Notes: generated by a model not told the origin, from the sequence alone. Counted from the first letter of the stretch, positions 1 to 5,548 are shown. The stretch is 6,596 bases of DNA from an uncultured Neisseriaceae bacterium (GCA_937952895.1 CALFYC010000032.1:1-6596), one strand, 5' to 3'. Translations and numbers: made by a program.

Positions 1-20
1 GTTTATTTATATTATATTTT

Positions 21-45
21 ATACTATATAGTTAATATATAGTAT
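21..45. repeat. perfect 10-bp inverted repeat upstream of the tRNA-like cluster
   Basis: ATACTATATA at 21-30 is exactly complementary to TATATAGTAT at 36-45, with a 5-base GTTAA loop. It ends eight bases before the first tRNA-like element. The right arm overlaps a TATGAT hexamer (43-48) that could serve as a -10 box, although no good -35 lies 16-18 bases upstream. It could be an operator or simply an AT-rich palindrome. There is no T-run after it, so it is not a standard terminator. Confidence 0.4.
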
Positions 46-52
46 GATACAA

Positions 53-125
53 TCCTAGGTAGTTTTAATGGTAAAATCCCATACTGTCAATTTGGTGATC
101 TGTGGTTCGATTCCCAGTCTAGGAA
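53..125 (+). tRNA. tRNA-like element 1, anticodon position GTC (Asp), atypical
   Basis: A cloverleaf can be drawn. The acceptor stem is TCCTAGG (53-59) with TCTAGGA (118-124), seven pairs including one G-T, and A125 in the discriminator position. The D arm is GTTT (62-65) with AAAT (74-77) and a loop containing GG. The anticodon stem is CCATA (79-83) with TTTGG (91-95), carrying one T-T mismatch, and loop CTGTCAA, which reads GTC. The T arm is CTG-T-GG (100-105), loop TTCGATT, then CCCAG (113-117), which pairs fully only if T103 is bulged. CCA is not encoded (TACA follows). The GTC triplet would read Asp, but the discriminator is A rather than the G usual for tRNA-Asp. The T-stem bulge and anticodon-stem mismatch make normal function doubtful; it may be a decayed or non-canonical tRNA. 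Confidence 0.55.
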
Positions 126-131
126 ATACAA

Positions 132-204
132 TGCATAATAGCTTAATGATAAAGCGCAGTTCTCATAAAACTGAGATTATGTGGTTTGATTCCCATTTAT
201 GCAA
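132..204 (+). tRNA. tRNA-like element 2, anticodon position CAT (Met/Ile2), atypical
   Basis: This is the best-paired member of the cluster. The acceptor stem TGCATAA (132-138) with TTATGCA (197-203) has seven perfect pairs, and A204 is the discriminator. T139 and A140 match U8 and position 9. The D stem GCTT (141-144) with AAGC (152-155) and the anticodon stem CAGTT (157-161) with AACTG (169-173) are perfect. Loop CTCATAA has T at position 33, triplet CAT and a purine at 37. The variable loop is AGATT. The T arm ATG-T-GG (179-184), loop TTTGATT, CCCAT (192-196) forms five pairs only with T182 bulged. The D loop has GA instead of GG and the T loop has T instead of C56, so an A19-U56 pair could replace G19-C56. 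CCA is not encoded. Six bases separate it from element 1. Confidence 0.6.
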
Positions 205-252
205 AAAAAGAGTTGTAATTTATATGATTAAAATATTAGTAAATACACTCAA

Positions 253-324
253 GACATGATAGTTTAATGATAAAATACGAAATTCCGACATTCGAGATAT
301 GTGGTTCAATTCCCATTCATGTCA
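253..324 (+). tRNA. tRNA-like element 3, anticodon position CCG (Arg), atypical
   Basis: The acceptor stem GACATGA (253-259) with TCATGTC (317-323) has seven perfect pairs, with discriminator A324. T260 and A261 fit positions 8 and 9. The D stem is GTTT (262-265) with AAAT (273-276), loop AATGATA. The anticodon stem CGAAA (278-282) with ATTCG (290-294) has four pairs and a closing A-A mismatch; loop TTCCGAC puts CCG at the anticodon. The T arm ATG-T-GG (299-304), loop TTCAATT, CCCAT (312-316) again needs the third base from the loop (T302) bulged. D and T arms are very close to element 2, so the two look paralogous, yet their acceptor stems differ completely. CCA is not encoded. The 48 bases separating it from element 2 (205-252) show no recognisable gene. 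Confidence 0.55.
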
Positions 325-327
325 TGA

Positions 328-395
328 TTTGCAACTTTGGATAGACACGATGAAAACATGGGCTTTGTGTGTGGGTTCGATTCCTACTTGTAAAA
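328..395 (+). tRNA. partial tRNA-like element 4: acceptor and T arm only
   Basis: The ends fit a tRNA. TTTGCAA (328-334) pairs with TTGTAAA (388-394), seven pairs including one G-T. The T arm GTGGG (371-375), loop TTCGATT, CCTAC (383-387) is fully paired without the bulge seen in elements 1-3. The interior (335-370, 36 bases against about 41 expected) does not give a proper D arm. The only candidate anticodon stem (about 354-358 with 366-370) has a mismatch and no T at position 33, and it leaves no variable loop. It lies three bases after element 3 and is followed by a seven-T run (399-405) that could help end transcription. It is probably an eroded tRNA gene, or a tRNA-like end structure. 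Confidence 0.35.
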
Positions 396-404
396 TTATT
401 TTTT

Positions 405-455
405 TGTTAATTGAATCATATTTAAATGAAAACAAATATGATTGTGCAATTAACA
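405..455. repeat. long interrupted hairpin, 19 paired bases per arm
   Basis: TGTTAATTG (405-413) pairs with CAATTAACA (447-455), and directly inside it AATCATATTT (414-423) pairs with AAATATGATT (434-443). The only interruption is a three-base GTG bulge (444-446), and the loop is ten bases. It stands ten bases after the last tRNA-like element. The T-run lies before the hairpin rather than after it, and TACTG follows, so it is not an intrinsic terminator for the plus strand; the minus strand also lacks a T-run after it. Possible roles are an RNA processing or stability structure, or part of a mobile-element end. Confidence 0.6.
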
Positions 456-491
456 TACTGCAATTATTATATTGTCACTTATATATGCCCA

Positions 492-632
492 CCTCAAACG
501 AGGATGTTGTTTTGATATGATTTTTATCATACATATGAGTGGTAACTCATTTAAAAATCAAAACAAAATGTTATGTTGGCTATCAAGAGCTTTCGTCTGT
601 GTTTCACGGAAAGTGATCTGGAACATCATAAC
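492..632. other. structured non-coding stretch with a possible three-way junction
   Basis: Successive helices fill this stretch. A small hairpin CCTC/GAGG with loop AAAC lies at 492-503. The outer stem TTGTTTTGA (507-515) with TCAAAACAA (558-566) encloses two tetraloop hairpins: TATGAT-TTTT-ATCATA (516-531) and ATGAGT-GGTA-ACTCAT (535-550). That makes a candidate three-way junction. Four bases later GTTATG (570-575) pairs with CATAAC (627-632), enclosing ATCA/TGAT (582-585, 614-617) and CTTTC/GAAAG (590-594, 609-613). The frames through it show no family resemblance. A structured RNA on either strand is possible, but AT-rich DNA produces some inverted repeats by chance and no known RNA family is recognised. 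Confidence 0.4.
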
Positions 633-635
633 TAA

Positions 636-676
636 ATTGATTGATTTAATACAAAAAAAATTAAATTAAAATCAAT
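636..676. repeat. inverted repeat, 7+7 bp with internal loop
   Basis: ATTGATT (636-642) pairs with AATCAAT (670-676), and ATTTAAT (644-650) pairs with ATTAAAT (660-666). The internal loop is one base against three, and the hairpin loop is A-rich. It follows the 570-632 hairpin after three bases, continuing the chain of structures. Because it is almost purely A/T, chance is more likely here than for the neighbours. Confidence 0.4.
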
Positions 677-733
677 AAACTGCAATACTCAATTTAATAT
701 GTTGGTTTTCATATGTCATATAATAATAATCAT

Positions 734-760
734 TTGTCAATAATTAAATTTAAATACAAT
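734..760 (+). promoter_or_regulatory. candidate sigma-70 promoter for the beta-barrel gene
   Basis: TTGTCA (734-739) matches five of six bases of the -35 consensus, and TACAAT (755-760) matches five of six of the -10. The spacer is 15 bases, shorter than the usual 17. Transcription would begin near 767, giving a leader of about 25 bases before the start codon at 793. A perfect TATAAT at 719-724 lies upstream but has no matching -35 at the right distance. Confidence 0.4.
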
Positions 761-792
761 ATAGTACTAACTATTCTTTGTAAGGGTAAATA

Positions 793-1629
793 ATGCTCAA
801 AAAAATCAGTCTGGCATGCATAATATCTACTGTATATCTGACAGGATTTGCTGATCCATTTTCCAATTCTAGTTCTACTAATTCAAATCAAAAACTTAAC
901 CAAGAAGATGATTATTATAGTGGAAATATTGGAACTGGGATTAAACATGAAACAATTTCTGCAGCTGGTGGTGCGGTTGAATTTGCTCCATCTGCAGCAA
1001 ATATATATGTGTTTTTTACTCAAACATTATCTAATGATATCTATTATGAAGCAAGGTTATATACACGAGATAATTATAATGCACAAAGCCAAATGTTCCC
1101 AACAGTTCCTGTATCAAATGAAAATAATCCATGGGGTTATGGTGCAGCAGTAAAAATTGGTTATGACTTTCAGCCAACTGAATTAATTGATATTATCCCA
1201 TATTTAAGATTAAATGCCTATAATAATATGTCAGCTGTATATGAAGATAGTAATGGAGATTATATTCATTCTACAACTTATTCAATTTTCCCAGGGGTTA
1301 AGCTTGCATATAAAGTCACTAAAGAATTTAACCCATATGTTGACCTAAATGGTGGTTGGCAACAAGTAAATCTAAATGGAAATTTTTCTCAATCAACAAC
1401 TCCGGGATCATCGGCAGGTACAGTTACACAAAATTTACTAGCTTATGAAATCGGGTTTAGTAGTAAATTATCAAGAAATATTTCATTAATTCCTTATATA
1501 CAATATATAACTACAACTAGTAACCCAAATGGTACAGCATCTGCTCCATATAGTGAAAATGGTTTTAATATTAGTCCTCTTACTAGTACACAACAAGTAT
1601 ATGGCTTAAAATTAGCTGTGGCCTGGTAA
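793..1629 (+). CDS. outer-membrane beta-barrel (porin-like) protein
   Basis: This 278-residue protein starts with a Sec signal peptide: basic MLKK, a hydrophobic stretch to about residue 18, and a likely cut after GFA at residue 20. A Ser/Asn-rich linker (about 22-40) follows. From about residue 45 the chain alternates polar and hydrophobic residues in aromatic-rich strands, for example 118-125, 133-142, 165-174, 181-192, 215-224 and 231-240. It ends YGLKLAVAW, and a terminal aromatic residue after alternating hydrophobics is the usual signal for the BAM assembly machinery. It probably forms a barrel of about 8-12 strands in the outer membrane. The substrate, if any, cannot be told; no OmpA peptidoglycan-binding domain is present. 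AAGGG (782-786) lies six bases before the ATG and supports this start. It is separated by 142 bases from the next gene and is probably transcribed alone. Confidence 0.8.
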   Translation: MLKKISLACIISTVYLTGFADPFSNSSSTNSNQKLNQEDDYYSGNIGTGIKHETISAAGGAVEFAPSAANIYVFFTQTLSNDIYYEARLYTRDNYNAQSQMFPTVPVSNENNPWGYGAAVKIGYDFQPTELIDIIPYLRLNAYNNMSAVYEDSNGDYIHSTTYSIFPGVKLAYKVTKEFNPYVDLNGGWQQVNLNGNFSQSTTPGSSAGTVTQNLLAYEIGFSSKLSRNISLIPYIQYITTTSNPNGTASAPYSENGFNISPLTSTQQVYGLKLAVAW

Positions 1630-1647
1630 TAATAATTTTCTTAAACC

Positions 1648-1680
1648 ATATAACCCACTTAAACAACAAGTTGGTTATAT
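1648..1680 (+). terminator. hairpin after the beta-barrel gene, possible terminator
   Basis: ATATAACC (1648-1655) pairs with GGTTATAT (1673-1680), and inside a C-T mismatch ACTT (1657-1660) pairs with AAGT (1668-1671) around a seven-base loop. It begins 18 bases after the stop codon, which is where a terminator is expected. There is no T-run after the stem, so it may instead protect the 3' end of the message or act with Rho. Confidence 0.35.
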
Positions 1681-1714
1681 ACTTATCAATTGAATTTAAT
1701 ATCTTTACTTTAAC

Positions 1715-1740
1715 CTCATGTGTTAAAATTCTTACATGAG
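1715..1740. promoter_or_regulatory. perfect 7-bp palindrome ahead of the VOC-catalase operon
   Basis: CTCATGT (1715-1721) and ACATGAG (1734-1740) form a perfect dyad with a 12-base spacer. A -10-like TATAAA (1743-1748) lies just downstream and the first gene of the operon starts at 1772, so a regulator bound here could sit over the promoter. No convincing -35 was found. The dyad does not obviously match the OxyR pattern. It could also be a weak terminator-like hairpin. Confidence 0.35.
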
Positions 1741-1771
1741 TATATAAACCAATTTTATATGAAGGTTTAGA

Positions 1772-2176
1772 ATGATTGATCATACCGGTATTATAGTTAG
1801 CGATTTTAATAAAAGCAAGCTTTGGTACACCTCTGCCTTATCCTCAATTAATTATGCTAAATTGATGGAATTTAATAAAGCTGTTACAAAAATTACAGAT
1901 GTTGCTGGTTTTGGTGACAAAAATTTAGCAAAACCAGATTTTTGGATTAGTTTAATGACCAAAGACAAATTAATTAGTATAGTCGCACAGCACATTGCAT
2001 TTAGAGCAGAAACAAGACAGCAAGTTGACCAATTTTATGAAGCTGCAATTGAAGCTGGTGGTATAGATAATGGAAAGCCTGGCTTAAGGCCACATTATCA
2101 TGAAAATTATTATGGTGCATTTGTATTAGATCCAGACGGCCATAATATTGAAGTAGTTTGTCATAACCCAATGTAA
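1772..2176 (+). CDS. VOC family (glyoxalase/bleomycin-resistance fold) protein
   Basis: This small cytosolic protein of 134 residues has the size expected for one VOC unit made of two beta-alpha-beta-beta-beta modules. It opens MIDHTGIIVSDF, with His4 in the usual first metal-ligand position of the first module. The second module starts near AQHIAFRAE (His74) and closes with LDPDGHNIEVVCH, where Glu127 is the expected last metal ligand. Members bind a divalent metal and act as glyoxalases, dioxygenases, isomerases or resistance proteins; the substrate cannot be assigned here. GAAGG (1761-1765) lies six bases before the ATG. It is probably the first gene of an operon with the catalase 33 bases downstream, which hints at a role in stress or toxic-metabolite handling. 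It is a family-level call only; glyoxalase I activity is not shown. Confidence 0.85.
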   Translation: MIDHTGIIVSDFNKSKLWYTSALSSINYAKLMEFNKAVTKITDVAGFGDKNLAKPDFWISLMTKDKLISIVAQHIAFRAETRQQVDQFYEAAIEAGGIDNGKPGLRPHYHENYYGAFVLDPDGHNIEVVCHNPM

Positions 2177-2209
2177 TTTAAATAAACAGTTTTTTTATAT
2201 GAGAGAAAT

Positions 2210-3661
2210 ATGTCACAAGATAAGATTTATACTACATCAAGTGGTGCTCCAGTTTCGGAAGATCAAAATAGTATTACTGCAACAGAAAGAGGTTCATTAA
2301 CATTTGATAATTTTCATCTTTTTGAAAAGTTAGCTCATTTTAATCGTGAAAGAATCCCTGAGAGAGTTGTGCATGCTCATGGAGCCGGAGCTCATGGGAC
2401 TTTTACGTTAACTAAGGATTTAAGTCAGTATACAATTGCCAAATTTCTAACTAAAATTGGAACAAAAACTCCAATTTTTTTAAGATTTTCAACTGTGGGT
2501 GGTGGTAAAGATTCTAGTGATTATGAACGTGATCCGCGTGGCTTTGCGGTTAAATTTTATACTGAAGAAGGTAATTTTGATATTGTTGGAAATAATACTC
2601 CAGTATTTTTCCTCCGTGACCCTCTAAAATTCCCTGATTTTATTCATTCTCAAAAGCGTGATCCAGCTAGTAATGTGCCAAATCCAGCTCGCCAATATGA
2701 ATTTTTTTCTCATTCACCACAATCATTTCATCAAATGACAATATTGATGTCAAATCGAGGAATACCTTATTCATATCGACATATGCATGGTTTTAGTTCT
2801 CATACATTAAGTTTCTATAACGATAAGAAAGAACGCGTTTGGATAAAATGGCATTTTAAATCTAATCAAGGAATTAAAACTTTAACCGATGAAGAGGCAG
2901 GTAAAATGGCACCATTTGGTGCACAACAAGATTTATATGATGCAATTAATAAAGGTGAATATCCTACCTGGAGTGTAAAAATTCAAATTATGGATCAAAA
3001 TCAAGCTAAAAATTTGTCATATAATCCTTTTGACTTAACTAAAGTTTGGCCGCATAAAGATTTTCCGTTGATTGAAATTGGTCAACTCGAATTAAATAAA
3101 AACGTTGATAATTTCTTTTTGGAAGTAGAACAATCAGCATTTAGCCCAAGCAATTTAGTACCAGGTATTGGGGTTTCTCCAGATAAAATGTTACAAGCAA
3201 GGTTATTAGCTTATCCTGATGCACAACGTTATCGAGTTGGTGCTAATTTTAATCAATTAGAAATTAACCGTCCACGTTGCCCAATGCATAATTATCAACG
3301 TGATGGAGCAATGGCTTTGAATCCAAATAATCGTGAAGATTTATCCCAAGTTAATTTTTATCCTAATAATGATATAAATTCTCCTAAGCCAGAAGCAAGA
3401 TTTGCAGATCCTGGGTTTAATTTAGATGGTGAATTAATGGTTAAATCTTTTGATACTCAAGCTGAAGATAATTTTAGTCAAGGTGGAGATTTATTCCGTT
3501 TAATGACTGAGGATGAAAAAAATCAATTAGTTGCAAATATTGCTAAAGGATTACACCATGCAAGTCAAATTGTACAAGAAAAAATGCTTCAGCAGTTTTA
3601 TGCCGCAGATCAAGATTATGGTGATAAAGTTAAACAAGAGTTAGCGAAATATAACAAATAA
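2210..3661 (+). CDS. katA: haem catalase, small-subunit (clade 3 type)
   Basis: This enzyme converts two hydrogen peroxide to water and oxygen. The 483 residues match the small-subunit monofunctional catalases, without the extra C-terminal flavodoxin-like domain of large-subunit forms. The distal catalytic His is His55 in RVVHAHGAGAHG, the catalytic Asn is Asn128 in DIVGNNTPVFF, and the proximal haem ligand is Tyr335 in RLLAYPDAQRYR. Other family signatures are RFSTVGG (92-98), RDPRGFAVKFYTEEGNFD (107-124) and RCPMHNYQRDGAM (356-368). No signal peptide is present, so it is cytosolic. GAGAG (2201-2205) lies just before the start. The gene sits between the VOC and hydrolase genes on the same strand. 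All core catalytic residues are intact. The symbol follows general usage for this type; orthology to a particular katA is not proven. Confidence 0.96.
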   Translation: MSQDKIYTTSSGAPVSEDQNSITATERGSLTFDNFHLFEKLAHFNRERIPERVVHAHGAGAHGTFTLTKDLSQYTIAKFLTKIGTKTPIFLRFSTVGGGKDSSDYERDPRGFAVKFYTEEGNFDIVGNNTPVFFLRDPLKFPDFIHSQKRDPASNVPNPARQYEFFSHSPQSFHQMTILMSNRGIPYSYRHMHGFSSHTLSFYNDKKERVWIKWHFKSNQGIKTLTDEEAGKMAPFGAQQDLYDAINKGEYPTWSVKIQIMDQNQAKNLSYNPFDLTKVWPHKDFPLIEIGQLELNKNVDNFFLEVEQSAFSPSNLVPGIGVSPDKMLQARLLAYPDAQRYRVGANFNQLEINRPRCPMHNYQRDGAMALNPNNREDLSQVNFYPNNDINSPKPEARFADPGFNLDGELMVKSFDTQAEDNFSQGGDLFRLMTEDEKNQLVANIAKGLHHASQIVQEKMLQQFYAADQDYGDKVKQELAKYNK

Positions 3662-3707
3662 TTTTATTTATAAATCTTACTAAAAGCTATTTGTATAGGA
3701 AATAATA

Positions 3708-4655
3708 ATGTCAGTTAATCGTGCGGAAATGAAATTTTTTCAAGATTTGGCTCAACAGGCATCATCTCAACCTGCAATTCCGTTTGATCAAATCACAATT
3801 CATGAATTTCGCAAAGCATGTGAATTTATCAATAATTATTCAGGTGAAACAGCAGACGTTAATTCACTAGATAAAAATGTTACATTAAGAGATGGCTATA
3901 AAATTCCAATCCGAATTTATAATAGTGATATAACAACAAAAGGGCCTGTTTTAATTATGTTTCCAGGTTGTGGTTACATTCAGGATTTTTTTGAATCGAA
4001 TGCAATCTCTTGTTCTAGAATTGCAAAATATTCTGGTATAAAGTGTATTATGGGTAATTTTCGTTTAGCCCCAGAACATTTATTGCCAATCCCAATGTAT
4101 GATGGCTATGATATCGTTAAATATGTAGCTGATCATGCTGATGAATTAAATATTGATAAAAATAAAATTTTTGTAGGTGGTATGAGTTCTGGTGCACATT
4201 GTGCTGCAGTTATTTCAGAACTTGCTTATCAGAAAAATGAATTTAAAGTATTTCACCAAATATTATTAAATGGAGCATATGATTTGGCTGAATCTAACCA
4301 TGATTATGTTATCTATGAAAAAGAAGATCAAATTTGTAAACGTGCGGACGGAATTAGTAATTATATTTATAAATTATGGGGAATTGAGGAAAGTCAATAT
4401 AAAGATCCTTTGTTTTCACCATATTATTCCAAAAATTTAGCTCATCTAGCTAATGCCACAGTAATAGTTGGTGAATATGACGGGTTACGAAGTGATTCTG
4501 AAGCCTTCTATTTACAATTAAAGCAACAAGGTAATAAATGTAGGAAAATTGTTTTAGATGGGCAAACGCATAATACATATATCATGCGTCAGGCAATGTC
4601 TGATGGCATTGATCCAGCTGAAGTTATTTCAAATGTGATTAAAGAAAATTGCTAG
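3708..4655 (+). CDS. alpha/beta hydrolase, HSL (hydrolase fold-3) type, altered oxyanion motif
   Basis: This 315-residue protein looks like a carboxylesterase or lipase of the hormone-sensitive-lipase family. It has a helical N-terminal cap (about 1-45), then strands leading to VLIMFPGCGY (81-90), FRLAPEHLLPIPMYDGY (118-134, a hallmark of the family), the nucleophile elbow GMSSG (158-162, Ser160), VGEYDGLRSDSEAF (254-267, Asp258) and DGQTHN (284-289, His288). The Ser-Asp-His triad is therefore present. The usual HGGG oxyanion motif reads PGCG at 86-89, so its His is lost and the middle Gly is Cys, which may change substrate or activity. No signal peptide is visible. AGGA (3697-3700) lies seven bases before the ATG. 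It starts 46 bases after the catalase and is probably in the same operon. The substrate is unknown. Confidence 0.88.
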   Translation: MSVNRAEMKFFQDLAQQASSQPAIPFDQITIHEFRKACEFINNYSGETADVNSLDKNVTLRDGYKIPIRIYNSDITTKGPVLIMFPGCGYIQDFFESNAISCSRIAKYSGIKCIMGNFRLAPEHLLPIPMYDGYDIVKYVADHADELNIDKNKIFVGGMSSGAHCAAVISELAYQKNEFKVFHQILLNGAYDLAESNHDYVIYEKEDQICKRADGISNYIYKLWGIEESQYKDPLFSPYYSKNLAHLANATVIVGEYDGLRSDSEAFYLQLKQQGNKCRKIVLDGQTHNTYIMRQAMSDGIDPAEVISNVIKENC

Positions 4656-4663
4656 CTAATATT

Positions 4664-5473
4664 TTAGTCTTCTTTATGGCGACTAAAAGTTGCACTAGGT
4701 AGTTTATTTTTACGGTTAATATGGTTAGCTGAAGCTTGATCAATTGAACAAACTACAACTTCAGATATGTTAACATGCGGTTTTCGAGTAAGACAGAATG
4801 ATACAGTTTCAGCAATATCTTCCGCAGCTAAAGCGTTAAATTCAGAATAAAATTCTTCGGCTTTTTCCTTCGAATTCCAACGCACTATACTAAATTCAGT
4901 GCCACCAACGGCACCAGGATCTACTTCTGTGATACGGATTGGCTTACCAAGTAAATCAATCCGTAGTGATTTACTAAGTGATCTCACGGCATGTTTAGTT
5001 GCTGAATATACATTACCCCCAAAATAGCTATCATGTCCTGCAGTTGAGCCAATATTAACAATATGTCCACAATTATTTTTAATCATAATTGGGAGCACTG
5101 TGCGAGTTACATATAGTAAACCTTTGAGGTTGACATCAATCATAGTATTCCATTGATCAATATCACCATCTTGCAAACCAGATAAACCAAGTGCTAAGCC
5201 GGCATTATTAACTAAAATATCTATATTTTGCCATTTATTAGATAAATTATTAATAGCTATTTTGACTTGATCTAATTTTGAAACATCAAGTTGTATAGTT
5301 ATGCTATCAACTTTATATTTATCAATCAACTCATGTTTTAATTTTTCAAGTAAATCAATTCTTCTTGCGGCAAGAATAATATTTGCTCCAAGACTTGCAA
5401 GTTCTAATGCAACTGCTTTGCCAATTCCACTAGACGCACCAGTAATTAAAGCGGTTTTACCAGCTAATTTCAT
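4664..5473 (-). CDS. short-chain dehydrogenase/reductase, YdfG-like
   Basis: This classical SDR of 269 residues has the nucleotide-binding TGASSGIG (11-18), AARR (35-38, basic residues that favour NADP(H)), NNAG (89-92), Asn115, Ser143 in IGSTAG, and the catalytic Tyr156/Lys160 in YSATK. The segments NNAGLALGL, MIDVNLKGLLYVTR, NIGSTAG and DPGAVGGTEFSIVR closely follow E. coli YdfG, an NADP-dependent 3-hydroxy acid (serine/allo-threonine) dehydrogenase, so a hydroxy-acid or malonic-semialdehyde-type reaction is likely but unproven. It is about 20 residues longer than YdfG, with an Asn/Lys/Ser-rich C-terminal tail. AAAGGG on the minus strand (5481-5486) lies seven bases before the ATG. Its stop is eight bases from the stop of the hydrolase gene, so the two are convergent. 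Confidence 0.93.
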   Translation of the reverse strand: MKLAGKTALITGASSGIGKAVALELASLGANIILAARRIDLLEKLKHELIDKYKVDSITIQLDVSKLDQVKIAINNLSNKWQNIDILVNNAGLALGLSGLQDGDIDQWNTMIDVNLKGLLYVTRTVLPIMIKNNCGHIVNIGSTAGHDSYFGGNVYSATKHAVRSLSKSLRIDLLGKPIRITEVDPGAVGGTEFSIVRWNSKEKAEEFYSEFNALAAEDIAETVSFCLTRKPHVNISEVVVCSIDQASANHINRKNKLPSATFSRHKED

Positions 5474-5548
5474 AATCTAACCCTTTGAATATTTTAATTA
5501 ACCCATATAAAGCTAAATTTTATCATATATACTATCCATAAAAAACCG

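Noticed and set aside
507..632. Retron non-coding RNA
   Set aside because: Nested stems would fit loosely, but no reverse transcriptase lies nearby; the next gene is an outer-membrane protein.
68..669. Overlapping small open frames at 68-259, 299-520 and 472-669 (+)
   Set aside because: The first two run through the tRNA-like cluster and its hairpins and the third through the structured stretch. None has a good binding site, signal or recognisable protein pattern; the residues are what translated RNA-like sequence would give.
405..676. Integron attC site or CRISPR array
   Set aside because: No core sites of the attC pattern at matching ends, no integrase gene in the window, and no direct repeats of constant length with spacers; the hairpins differ from each other.
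848..1153. Open frame inside the beta-barrel gene (+)
   Set aside because: It is an out-of-frame shadow of a well-supported secreted protein and has no plausible domain.
1583..1783. Minus-strand frame across the beta-barrel/VOC gap
   Set aside because: It spans the hairpin and the dyad, overlaps both flanking genes, and lacks a binding site or protein-like composition.
4662..4688. Hairpin TTTTAGTC/GACTAAAA between the convergent genes as a bidirectional terminator
   Set aside because: The eight pairs are real, but the T-run is on the 5' side and the A-run on the 3' side, the reverse of a bidirectional intrinsic terminator, and it lies in the dehydrogenase coding end.
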